Assembly: GCA_002733485.1 (NCBI GenBank)
Contig: NVVU01000018.1
Location: 8,708 to 17,163, forward strand
Direction: 5' to 3'
DNA: 8,456 nt
Source: Robiginitomaculum sp.
GTDB lineage: Bacteria; Pseudomonadota; Alphaproteobacteria; Caulobacterales; Maricaulaceae
The translations under genes and the position numbers were made by a program. The notes under the pieces were generated by a model. That model was given only the letters and a program-made list of their open reading frames with translations, was not told the DNA's origin and made no database searches. Below, piece by piece: positions 1 through 5,866 of the stretch (positions within the stretch are counted from its first letter, which is position 1; the number at the start of each line of letters is the position of its first letter).

Positions 1-6
1 TGATTC

Positions 7-46
7 ACTACTGGATTCCGGCCTTCGCCGGAATGACGAAAGTAGT
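7..46. repeat. REP-like palindromic repeat
   Basis: A perfect 8-bp stem, ATTCCGGC (15-22) and GCCGGAAT (27-34), closes on a CTTC loop. The core reads like the widespread intergenic hairpin family GGATTCC...GGAATGACG that recurs in many proteobacterial genomes. Outside it is a second, shorter inverted pair, ACTACT (7-12) and AGTAGT (41-46). It lies just beyond the 3' end of the degraded DUF2971 gene. No T-run follows the stem directly on either strand, so I favour a dispersed repeat over a terminator. Copy number cannot be judged from one window. Confidence 0.6.
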
Positions 47-70
47 AAATTTTAAGGTAGTGCAAAAGCC

Positions 71-643
71 TCAAATAGTTTTTTGCATTTTTTTACAGTG
101 TTGCTTGACGATGGAAAAGTTTTGGAATGCACACCTTGCCGTAATAATAGAAATATCATCTTCAAGAGAAACCCCCAACTTTTCAAATTCACCGCAGGAC
201 TCATAATTTGACCCCATAACAATTTCTCGCAGTTTCATTGCTTCATTATCAAAGTCGGCAAAAAGATGTTTCCCCTCTTTTTCAGCGTCCTCTATGGTCA
301 AAAAGAGTCTAATTTCTTTTTCATATTCCCAATGTTTAAATTTGGTGCGGCAAAGTTCTTCCATCAAACCATTTTTTAATTTTTTCAATAACGCATAATG
401 AGACCACATCACAGGATTGTCCCATTTTTTACTGAAACATATCATTCCTTTATCAAAAAGGGATTTGCTAATTGCAGACTCGTATGCTCTTCGAAATTTA
501 GGTTCTTCTAGCTTTATAGCCTTAAACTCAAATGGGGCATTTAACTCATCCAAAGTCGTGATTTTCAGCCTGCGTTTTTGCAAGGCTGCCAGCCCCTATT
601 TTTGAGAATAAAATTTATAAACGCGGACTTTTTCTTCTGTCAC
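71..643 (-). pseudogene. DUF2971 family protein, broken by an amber stop and an internal deletion
   Basis: The reading frame has DUF2971 hallmarks: RRLKITTLDELNAPFEF near the N-terminus (family form usually NDPFE), CFSKKWDNPVMWSHYA in the middle, and KHWEYEKEIRLF later. The likely original start is GTG at 643, with GGAG (650-653) 6 nt upstream. Fifteen codons follow (M-TEEKVRVYKFYSQK), then TAG at 598-596, and the same frame continues as GLAALQKRRLKIT, which aligns with the family. The amber codon therefore looks like a one-base change from a tyrosine codon. Translation could only restart at weak codons such as TTG at 583, giving 170 residues that lack the N-terminal strand. A second lesion is suspected: only about 17 residues separate MWSHYA from the W-YE-EIR motif, where family members have several dozen, including a GICLGF-like segment. 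The suspected junction lies near 370-391 in a run of T. Base composition is far more AT-rich than the genes to the right, suggesting foreign origin. DUF2971 function is unknown; members often occur in mobile and phage-defence regions. Confidence 0.75.
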
Positions 644-678
644 CTTAAACTCCGCATTCTTGAAAAATGAAAATACTC

Positions 679-699
679 ATAATCCAATTGCAGGATTAT
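679..699. repeat. 7-bp perfect inverted repeat upstream of the broken gene
   Basis: ATAATCC (679-685) and GGATTAT (693-699) are exact reverse complements separated by 7 nt that include most of a CAATTG palindrome. The element lies 36 bp upstream of the presumed GTG start of the decayed DUF2971 gene and directly abuts the hairpin repeat at 701. It could be an old operator or the outer part of the neighbouring repeat; the sequence does not decide between them. Confidence 0.4.
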
Positions 700-700
700 C

Positions 701-736
701 CCTTCTCCCTTGGGGAGAAGGTTAGGATGAGGGGCT
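701..736. repeat. Second REP-like hairpin repeat
   Basis: A 9-bp perfect stem, CCTTCTCCC (701-709) and GGGAGAAGG (713-721), closes on a TTG loop and is followed by TTAGGATGAGGGG. The combination of a CCTTCTCCC hairpin with a GGATGAGGGG tail matches a dispersed intergenic repeat type known from many proteobacteria and differs from the one at 7-46. It sits downstream of the HxlR-type regulator gene, so it may also limit read-through, although it has no T-run. The rest of 644-790 shows no gene or RNA that I can support. Confidence 0.6.
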
Positions 737-790
737 TGTGCCGTTCGAAATATGTACCGCCCTCGCCCTTTTGTGGCGTCTTATGTACGC

Positions 791-1519
791 CTAATACTGG
801 CGGGCGTCATTGATATTTCTTTGTCGATCAGCCGGTCTGATATTTGCCAGTGGTGATTGAGAAAACCATTCCGGGGCCGACAGAATTAAATGACGAGGAC
901 CGTCCAGTAGGATAATTTTGTCATCGGCAGCCTGTTTTATCCCAACATCTCCCATCCAAATATCGATCAGGTGTGCAAGCGAGGCCGTAATATAGACATC
1001 GACGTCTCGACCAGGATCTTCCGGGCACAGGTCAACGATATCGCCATTAGCCAGTATCCACCATGTATTAAGCTCTGTACGATCAGAAATGCGGATGTGA
1101 AAAACGGTTTCCCCGTCAGGCAGTGCTGCGGTCTTTAGCGTGCGGTGAAAATCCCACATGAAACCGCCTACATCATAATCCTGTGAACCAATGCGGCGAC
1201 CACGCCAACGCAGCCCCCAAACCGCCATGTATTCGATAATCGGTCCCAATTCGCGCCCCGACCTCGTAAGCCGGTATTCTTTTGATTGCCCCGCGCCCAA
1301 GGGTTTTCGGATGATGATTTCTGCGGCTTCCAGTCTTCGCAAACGCTTGCTTAGGATCGAGGGTGATATTCGAGGAAGAGCGCGCTGAAAGTCGCTGAAA
1401 CGCGTGGTGCCCAGGAACATCTCGCGCAACAACAACAACGTCCATTTATCGCCGATCAAATCGGCCGAAGCCATGGAAGGGCAAAGGCTGCCGATTGAAT
1501 TTCCACCGGTTGATTTCAT
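791..1519 (-). CDS. HxlR-family transcriptional regulator with C-terminal SCP2-like domain
   Basis: Cytoplasmic winged-helix DNA-binding protein of 242 residues. Residues 12-105 show the HxlR pattern in order: the conserved cysteine (Cys13, LCPSMASADLIGDKW), FLGTTRFSDFQRALPRISPSILSKRLRRLE (recognition region), then YRLTRSGRELGPIIEYMAVWG. Classical HxlR proteins stop at about 110-130 residues. Here a further ~110 residues (about 118-222, with WWILANGDIVDLC, DVDVYITASLAHLIDIWMG and ILLDGPRHL) resemble a sterol-carrier-protein-2-like fold, a known HxlR plus SCP2 architecture that may bind a hydrophobic ligand. The start is the ATG at 1519; no strong Shine-Dalgarno sequence precedes it. The gene is transcribed away from mddA across a 137-bp spacer with inverted half-sites, the usual layout for a local regulator controlling itself and its neighbour. 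Some HxlR proteins, such as Bacillus YodB, sense electrophiles through the equivalent cysteine; a similar role here is inference. Confidence 0.88.
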   Translation of the reverse strand: MKSTGGNSIGSLCPSMASADLIGDKWTLLLLREMFLGTTRFSDFQRALPRISPSILSKRLRRLEAAEIIIRKPLGAGQSKEYRLTRSGRELGPIIEYMAVWGLRWRGRRIGSQDYDVGGFMWDFHRTLKTAALPDGETVFHIRISDRTELNTWWILANGDIVDLCPEDPGRDVDVYITASLAHLIDIWMGDVGIKQAADDKIILLDGPRHLILSAPEWFSQSPLANIRPADRQRNINDARQY

Positions 1520-1554
1520 TTGAACCAGGGTAACCCTTCAGATGCGCCCACACA

Positions 1555-1582
1555 ACTACGGAAATAGTAGTGCTTTACTACT
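1555..1582. promoter_or_regulatory. Candidate HxlR operator: three alternating ACTAC/GTAGT half-sites
   Basis: Between the divergent regulator and mddA, three half-sites alternate: ACTAC (1555-1559), AGTAGT (1566-1571) and ACTACT (1577-1582). The first and second form an inverted repeat with 7 nt between ACTAC and GTAGT. The second and third form AGTAGT-N5-ACTACT. HxlR proteins bind dyad operators as dimers, and the YodB box described in Bacillus (TACT-N7-AGTA) has a related sequence and spacing. On the minus strand the overlapping TACTAT (1569-1564) could be a -10 box of the regulator gene, which would fit autoregulation. No convincing -35/-10 pair could be chosen for either gene. Confidence 0.5.
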
Positions 1583-1656
1583 TTTCGCGAACTGTTCTTT
1601 TGATCTGTAGCGCGTTCTTGTATGTGTAATATTCAAAAGAGCAAGGGGAGGCGACC

Positions 1657-2403
1657 ATGGGCCGCATATTTGCATTGATTTACGGGATGGTGGCCTATGC
1701 CGGATTTCTGGGTGCGTTTCTTTATACTATCGGATTTGTCGGTAATTTTATTGTGCCGAAAAGCATCGATTCAGGCATTGAGGGACCGGTGTTCACCTCG
1801 CTTGCTATCAATCTGCTGGTGCTATCAGTATTTGCATTGCAACACAGCATTATGGCCCGCCCTGCGTTCAAGCGGGTGTGGACCAGGGTGGTGCCTAAAT
1901 CTGTCGAACGATCGACCTATGTCTTGATGTCGAACCTGGCATTAGTGTTGATTTTTGTTTATTGGCAGCCCCTGCCGAAGGTTATCTGGGACGTCAGCAA
2001 CACAAGTGTTGGACCCGTTTTGCAAGCTGTATTCTGGGCGGGCTGGTTAATCGTTCTGACCTCAACCTTCATGATTGATCATTTTGATCTGGTCGGCTTG
2101 CGGCAAGTCTACCTGAACCTGAAGCAACAAAAAATTACCCATAAGGATTTTTGCAAGCGGGCTTTTTACAAATTAGTGCGTCATCCCATCATGACAGGAT
2201 TTATGATCGCCTTTTGGGCCACGCCCACGATGACCATTGGGCATCTTTTGTTCGCGGTGGTCACGACGACATATATCTATATCGCCGTGAAACACTTTGA
2301 GGAAAAAGACCTTATCGCGGAAATTGGCGAGCCGTATCGACAATACCAGACCGAAGTCGGCCCCTTTTTCCCTGGTATCGGGAAAAGCCGGCGCAGATCG
2401 TAA
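1657..2403 (+). CDS. mddA: Methanethiol S-methyltransferase (MddA)
   Basis: Integral membrane enzyme that methylates methanethiol with S-adenosylmethionine to give dimethyl sulfide, the Mdd pathway. The 248-residue length fits the family. About five hydrophobic segments are visible, near residues 5-32, 46-66, 87-103, 119-140 and 180-211. MddA-like blocks include FALQHSIMARPAFKR (59-73), VPKSVERSTYVLMSNLAL (79-96), STFMIDHFDLVGLRQVY (136-152) and RHPIMTGFMIAFWATPTMT (175-193). The closing EEKDLI-EIGEPYRQYQTEV (215-234) is the C-terminal signature shared with isoprenylcysteine and phosphatidylethanolamine methyltransferases, where the cofactor binds. A strong GGGAGG Shine-Dalgarno sequence sits about 7 nt before the ATG. 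It is divergent from the HxlR-type regulator, its likely controller, and convergent with the amidohydrolase gene, 22 bp away. NnrU and other methyltransferases share the fold, but the motif agreement favours MddA. Likely roles are detoxifying excess methanethiol and producing volatile sulfide. Confidence 0.87.
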   Translation: MGRIFALIYGMVAYAGFLGAFLYTIGFVGNFIVPKSIDSGIEGPVFTSLAINLLVLSVFALQHSIMARPAFKRVWTRVVPKSVERSTYVLMSNLALVLIFVYWQPLPKVIWDVSNTSVGPVLQAVFWAGWLIVLTSTFMIDHFDLVGLRQVYLNLKQQKITHKDFCKRAFYKLVRHPIMTGFMIAFWATPTMTIGHLLFAVVTTTYIYIAVKHFEEKDLIAEIGEPYRQYQTEVGPFFPGIGKSRRRS

Positions 2404-2418
2404 TTTCAGAGCGCCAGC
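2387..2418 (-). terminator. Possible terminator between convergent genes
   Basis: GCCGGCGC (2387-2394) and GCGCCAGC (2411-2418) form an 8-bp stem with one C/A mismatch and a 16-nt loop that spans the mddA stop codon. Read on the minus strand the 3' arm is followed by TTTTCCC, a short T-run, so it could end the amidohydrolase transcript inside the tail of mddA. On the plus strand no T-run follows. The long loop and short T-run keep confidence low. Confidence 0.3.
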
Positions 2419-2425
2419 GTATAAA

Positions 2426-3709
2426 TCACTCGCCCTTATAGACCTCGCCGCCCTTCATAACAAAGCGTACGCGGGTGTATTCCCCGGCATCTTTTAAGGG
2501 ATTGCCATCCACGGCGATGATGTCGGCATAGCGGCCCGGTGTAATGGCACCAATGTCGTCCTGCATGCCGAGCAGCGTGGCCGAGCCCATGGTTGCGGTC
2601 TGGATGGCCACCATGGGGGACATGCCCCATTCGACCATCTTGGCCATTTGCTTGCCATTATCGCCGTGGGGATAGACGCCTTCATCGGTGCCAAAGGCCA
2701 TTTTCACCCCGGCCTTATAGGCGCGGCGAAAGCTTTGGCGCTGCACGAGGCCAATGGCGCGTTCCTTTTCAATGGATTCGGGCAACATGCCGTTCTTGAG
2801 CCCTTCGGACAGGATGTAATCATCATTGTAAATGTCCATCGAGAAATACGTGCCGTGTTCCTTGGCCATTTTGATGGCTTCATCGTCCAGAATACTGGCG
2901 TGTTCAATGCTGTCTACACCGGCGCGAATCGCAGTTTTGATGCCGTTCGTGCCATGGGCATGGGCAGCCACGCGGCGGCCATGCAGATGGGCCTCGTCAA
3001 CAATCGCTTTCATTTCCTCGAATGAATATTGCTGTGCGCCGGGGCTATCGCCCTTGGAAAGCACGCCGCCTGTGGCGCAAAACTTGATCAAATCCGCACC
3101 ATATTTGATCACTTCGCGCACCTTGGCCCGCACCGCCCAAGGGCCATCGGCGACCCCTTCGGCGCGGTAATGAAAGCCATAAGGCAGAAGATTACTATCA
3201 CAATGCCCACCGGTCATGCCCAGCGCCGTACCAGCAACCAGCATACGCGGCCCCGGCACATCACCATCATTAATAGCATCGCGCAGGGCTACATCGCTAT
3301 ACCCTTCAGCGCCAACATCACGCACTGTGGTTATCCCCGCGAGCAGGGTAATGCGCGCATTCTTGGCCCCATAAAGCGCGGCGCGAGGAATGGAGACCTG
3401 CAAAGCTTCATAACCATAAAATGGCGCACCGGTCATATGGGTATGGCTGTCCACCAGCCCCGGCATAATGGTTTGCCCGCCCAGATCAATAACGTGCGCG
3501 CCATCAGGGATGGCATCGCTCGCTTTGCCCACACTTTCGATGCGGTCCCCGCGCACCACCACCATCACATTATCCCGGCGCTTGCCGGCAATGGTGTCGA
3601 TCATGTGTGCCGCCTTGATCACGGTGACCGGTTCGGCAGTGTTTTCCGCCGCCATAGCCACCAATGGCAGGCTGGCCGCAGCAATAAATGTTAAAATGCT
3701 CGTTTTCAT
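2426..3709 (-). CDS. Exported metal-dependent amidohydrolase (Xaa-Pro / Xaa-Arg dipeptidase-like)
   Basis: A 427-residue amidohydrolase-superfamily enzyme with a Sec signal peptide (MKTSILTF...LPLVAMAA, cleavage near residue 21), so it probably acts in the periplasm. All binuclear metal-site elements are visible: HxH in VDSHTH (His89, His91), the lysine expected to be carboxylated in LIKFCATGG (Lys209), His250 in AAHAHG, His270 in SIEHAS and Asp342 in FGTDEG. GHCDSN (169-174) is typical of the group related to characterised prolidase-like and L-Xaa-L-Arg/Lys carboxypeptidase enzymes, including Caulobacter relatives. Exact substrate is not readable; an imidazolonepropionase-type label would be misleading. 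The ATG is preceded by AGGGGA, and a sigma-70-like promoter lies just upstream, so it can be transcribed separately from the glutathione transferase gene 53 bp upstream. It pairs functionally with the exported M28 peptidase in this window as a likely peptide-scavenging enzyme (inference). Confidence 0.88.
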   Translation of the reverse strand: MKTSILTFIAAASLPLVAMAAENTAEPVTVIKAAHMIDTIAGKRRDNVMVVVRGDRIESVGKASDAIPDGAHVIDLGGQTIMPGLVDSHTHMTGAPFYGYEALQVSIPRAALYGAKNARITLLAGITTVRDVGAEGYSDVALRDAINDGDVPGPRMLVAGTALGMTGGHCDSNLLPYGFHYRAEGVADGPWAVRAKVREVIKYGADLIKFCATGGVLSKGDSPGAQQYSFEEMKAIVDEAHLHGRRVAAHAHGTNGIKTAIRAGVDSIEHASILDDEAIKMAKEHGTYFSMDIYNDDYILSEGLKNGMLPESIEKERAIGLVQRQSFRRAYKAGVKMAFGTDEGVYPHGDNGKQMAKMVEWGMSPMVAIQTATMGSATLLGMQDDIGAITPGRYADIIAVDGNPLKDAGEYTRVRFVMKGGEVYKGE

Positions 3710-3728
3710 TTCCGTCCCCTTTTTTTAC

Positions 3729-3757
3729 ACTCTAGGAGACGGAGCGCAGCATAACAA
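3729..3757 (-). promoter_or_regulatory. Sigma-70-like promoter of the amidohydrolase gene
   Basis: On the minus strand TTGTTA (3757-3752) and TAGAGT (3734-3729) are separated by exactly 17 nt, an acceptable -35/-10 pair. The -35 box begins 5 bp after the stop codon of the upstream gene, so the promoter occupies the short intergenic gap. Predicted transcription would start near 3722, leaving a short leader of about a dozen bases that contains the AGGGGA ribosome binding site. Confidence 0.45.
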
Positions 3758-3762
3758 TCCTT

Positions 3763-4476
3763 TTAATCTCGTGATTTTTGACCAAAGAGTACCGCCTTGG
3801 CCTTGTCGGTATCTTCGTTTTTAATTCTCAAATCGGCGCGCAAATCCGCGCCCAGCGCATGGCCTCTTTTCACCGCCGGGCGTTCGCCCACACGCTCATA
3901 CCAGGCATTCAAATTAGCAAAGTCGTTCAGATCCTGACCCTGACGCTCGTGCGGGAAAATCCAGCCCCAGCACGCCATATCGGCAATGGAATAGTCATCG
4001 GCCAGATAATCTCGCCCCTCAAGGCGCTTGTTCATCACCCCGTAAAGGCGGTTCACTTCATTGGTATAGCGCTCGATGGCATAGGGGATTTTCTCATCGC
4101 AATAACCACGAAAATGATGCGCCTGTCCGGCCATGGGGCCAAGGCCACCCACCTGCCACATCAGCCATTCTTCCACGGCAACGCGGCTGCGCTCGTCCTT
4201 GCCATAAAACTTGCCGGTTTTGCGGGCCAGGTATTGCAGAATTGCGCCCGACTCAAAAATGGATATGGGTTTGCCGTCCGGACCGTCGGGGTCAATAATA
4301 GCGGGCATTTTATTATTGGGGCTGATGGCCAGAAATTCAGGCTTGAACTGATCGCCCTTGCCGATCATCACCGGAATCATCTCAAAGGGCAGGCCCATTT
4401 CCTCCAGCGCAATAGACACTTTCCAGCCATTGGGGGTCGGAAAAAAATAAAGCTCAATCGGGTTTTGCTCGGCCAT
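3763..4476 (-). CDS. yfcG: Glutathione-dependent disulfide-bond oxidoreductase (YfcG/Ure2-like GST)
   Basis: Cytoplasmic glutathione-transferase-fold protein of 237 residues. The N-terminal thioredoxin-like domain contains IELYFFPTPNGWKVSIALEE (8-27), where Thr14 and Asn16 match the TPN glutathione-contacting motif of E. coli YfcG. It also has SPNNKMPAI (52-60) and the glutathione-binding FESGAILQYLA (74-84). The helical domain has WLMWQVGGLGPMAGQAHHF (104-122), IPYAIERY and YSIADMACWGW, all close to YfcG. YfcG reduces mixed disulfides with two bound glutathiones and has little classical transferase activity, so disulfide or thiol homeostasis is the likely role. The frame stays open upstream to an ATG at 4602, but the ATG at 4476 is chosen because it has GAAGGAG 6 nt upstream and family homology begins there. 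The gene lies 91 bp after the flavin oxidoreductase on the same strand. The C-terminal ~20 residues run slightly longer than in E. coli. Confidence 0.88.
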   Translation of the reverse strand: MAEQNPIELYFFPTPNGWKVSIALEEMGLPFEMIPVMIGKGDQFKPEFLAISPNNKMPAIIDPDGPDGKPISIFESGAILQYLARKTGKFYGKDERSRVAVEEWLMWQVGGLGPMAGQAHHFRGYCDEKIPYAIERYTNEVNRLYGVMNKRLEGRDYLADDYSIADMACWGWIFPHERQGQDLNDFANLNAWYERVGERPAVKRGHALGADLRADLRIKNEDTDKAKAVLFGQKSRD

Positions 4477-4482
4477 GGGGCG

Positions 4483-4505
4483 CTCCTTCATTTTATCTAA
4501 TGAAG
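4483..4505 (-). promoter_or_regulatory. Start-deciding RBS within an inverted repeat upstream of the GST gene
   Basis: GAAGGAG (4489-4483) lies 6 nt before the ATG at 4476 and fixes that start. It overlaps a perfect 7-bp inverted repeat, CTTCATT (4486-4492) and AATGAAG (4499-4505), with a 6-nt spacer. In the minus-strand transcript the ribosome binding site would partly sit in the 3' arm of a weak hairpin. The dyad could instead be a protein operator over an AT-rich promoter. Neither role is proven. Confidence 0.4.
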
Positions 4506-4567
4506 ATATGGACCCCGGCGCCGCAAATCCAAGGGCTGCACCATCACGTTTTAGTGGGAAGAGCAGA

Positions 4568-5863
4568 TTACCATGCCAAGGCCTTGGCCTTTTTCTTTTC
4601 ACCGGACTGGTATTTCAAAAAGGCACGAAATACGCCAAGGCGCGGATTGGGGGCCTTGCCAGCGGCCATGCGCAAGAGTTGCAGGCAAAACCACGCCTGA
4701 ACGCCCCAGCCATTGAGCATACGCAGGGTATTGTTCTTGCTTTGCGGGCCAAACCAGCCGGGGCCAATGCGCAAAACATTTTCCCAGGCGGTCAGATGAT
4801 CGGCCTCGCCGCCAAGCAGCTTTGCCGGGGCCTCTGTATCCACACACAAAGGCCGGCCAAGGCCTATCATGGCGACACCATCATCACTGATCGCCGTTTC
4901 CATTCCCGCGCGAGTGCGAAAGCCGCCAGTGACCATCAAAGGTGGTGTATCGGCGGCGCGCATCTGGCGGGCATAATCCAGAAAATAGCCCTCCCGGTCG
5001 CGTGTGCTTTCACTTTTTCCTTCTTCGAAAATAGGCTCCAGCCCTTCGGCCCCCATCATCACCGGTTGTTCATAATTTCCCCCGGAAATTTCCAGAAGGT
5101 CCACACCATCCTCTAGCAACCATTTAGCCACCTGGCGGCTGTCTGCAAAATCAAAGCCGCCTTTTTGAAAGTCTGATGAATTCAACTTCACGCTGATCGG
5201 AAAGTCTGCGCCCACGGCCTCGCGTACGGCCGTAATGACGGCGCGCAGCAAACGCGCGCGGTTTTCCAGCGATCCTCCCCACTGGTCCTCGCGCTTATTG
5301 GTCAGCGGGTTGAGAAATTCCGACAACAAATAGCCATGCGCCGCATGGATCTGCACCCCGTCAAAGCCGGTCTGGCGCGCTATACGCGCCGTGTGGGCAA
5401 AACGCCCGATCAAGTCGGTGATCTCATCCGCGCTCAGCGCACGGGGCTTGCCAAACATGCCACCCGGCATCTCCACCTGCACCGCCGATGGCCCCACCGG
5501 CTCGCTGGCCACATATTTCATGGTCTGGCGACCCGCATGGCTGATTTGCATCCAGATGGCCGCACCATTTTCCTTGGCCGCCGCCGACCAGCGTTTCAGG
5601 GCCTCCAATTGCTTGAGGCTTTGCTCTCCTTCGATTACCACATTGCCCGGGCGTTCCAGATAACGATGATCCACCTGCACATTGCCGGTTAGCATCATGC
5701 CGATACCGCCCGCTCCCCAGCGCCGGTAAAGCCGTTCATGCCCGCGTGTGGCGCGGTTATGACGGTCCGCCAGTCCTTCGGTCATGGCCGCCTTGCACAA
5801 GCGATTTCCAAGGACCACGCCGCACGGCAGGGTCAGCGGTTCAGCCAAAATGGATTTACTCAT
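4568..5863 (-). CDS. Old yellow enzyme family NADH:flavin oxidoreductase
   Basis: FMN-dependent TIM-barrel ene-reductase of 431 residues. Visible features are NRLCKAAMTEGLAD (20-33), MLTGN (57-61) and MQISHAGRQ (105-113), which contacts FMN. The substrate-anchoring His pair and active-site Tyr lie in QIHAAHGYLLSEFLNP (His173, His176, Tyr178), followed by GGSLENRARL (196-205). FMN phosphate loops are VTGGF (311-315) and GLGRP (334-338). It is longer than classical OYEs (about 340-380). The extra C-terminal ~60 residues (from about 360, including WFCLQLLRMAAGKAPN) match a known longer subgroup and lack the Fe-S/FAD half found in 2,4-dienoyl-CoA reductases. Such enzymes reduce activated C=C bonds of enones using NAD(P)H; the physiological substrate is unknown. 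The ATG is 3 bp after the stop of the enoyl-CoA hydratase gene and has no clear Shine-Dalgarno sequence, which points to translational coupling. A shared pathway on an unsaturated acyl or terpenoid substrate is inference. Confidence 0.88.
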   Translation of the reverse strand: MSKSILAEPLTLPCGVVLGNRLCKAAMTEGLADRHNRATRGHERLYRRWGAGGIGMMLTGNVQVDHRYLERPGNVVIEGEQSLKQLEALKRWSAAAKENGAAIWMQISHAGRQTMKYVASEPVGPSAVQVEMPGGMFGKPRALSADEITDLIGRFAHTARIARQTGFDGVQIHAAHGYLLSEFLNPLTNKREDQWGGSLENRARLLRAVITAVREAVGADFPISVKLNSSDFQKGGFDFADSRQVAKWLLEDGVDLLEISGGNYEQPVMMGAEGLEPIFEEGKSESTRDREGYFLDYARQMRAADTPPLMVTGGFRTRAGMETAISDDGVAMIGLGRPLCVDTEAPAKLLGGEADHLTAWENVLRIGPGWFGPQSKNNTLRMLNGWGVQAWFCLQLLRMAAGKAPNPRLGVFRAFLKYQSGEKKKAKALAW

Positions 5864-5866
5864 AAA

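Noticed and set aside
15..34. Hairpin as an intrinsic terminator for the broken gene
   Set aside because: No T-run directly follows the stem on either strand, and the sequence resembles a dispersed repeat family.
3029..4500. Long plus-strand frames opposite the amidohydrolase and GST genes (3029-3694, 3778-4500)
   Set aside because: They have no recognisable motifs and the opposite strand carries complete catalytic signatures.
3763..4602. A longer start (ATG at 4602) for the GST gene adding 42 residues
   Set aside because: The extension has no homology to the family, overlaps the end of the upstream gene, and the ATG at 4476 has a strong ribosome binding site.
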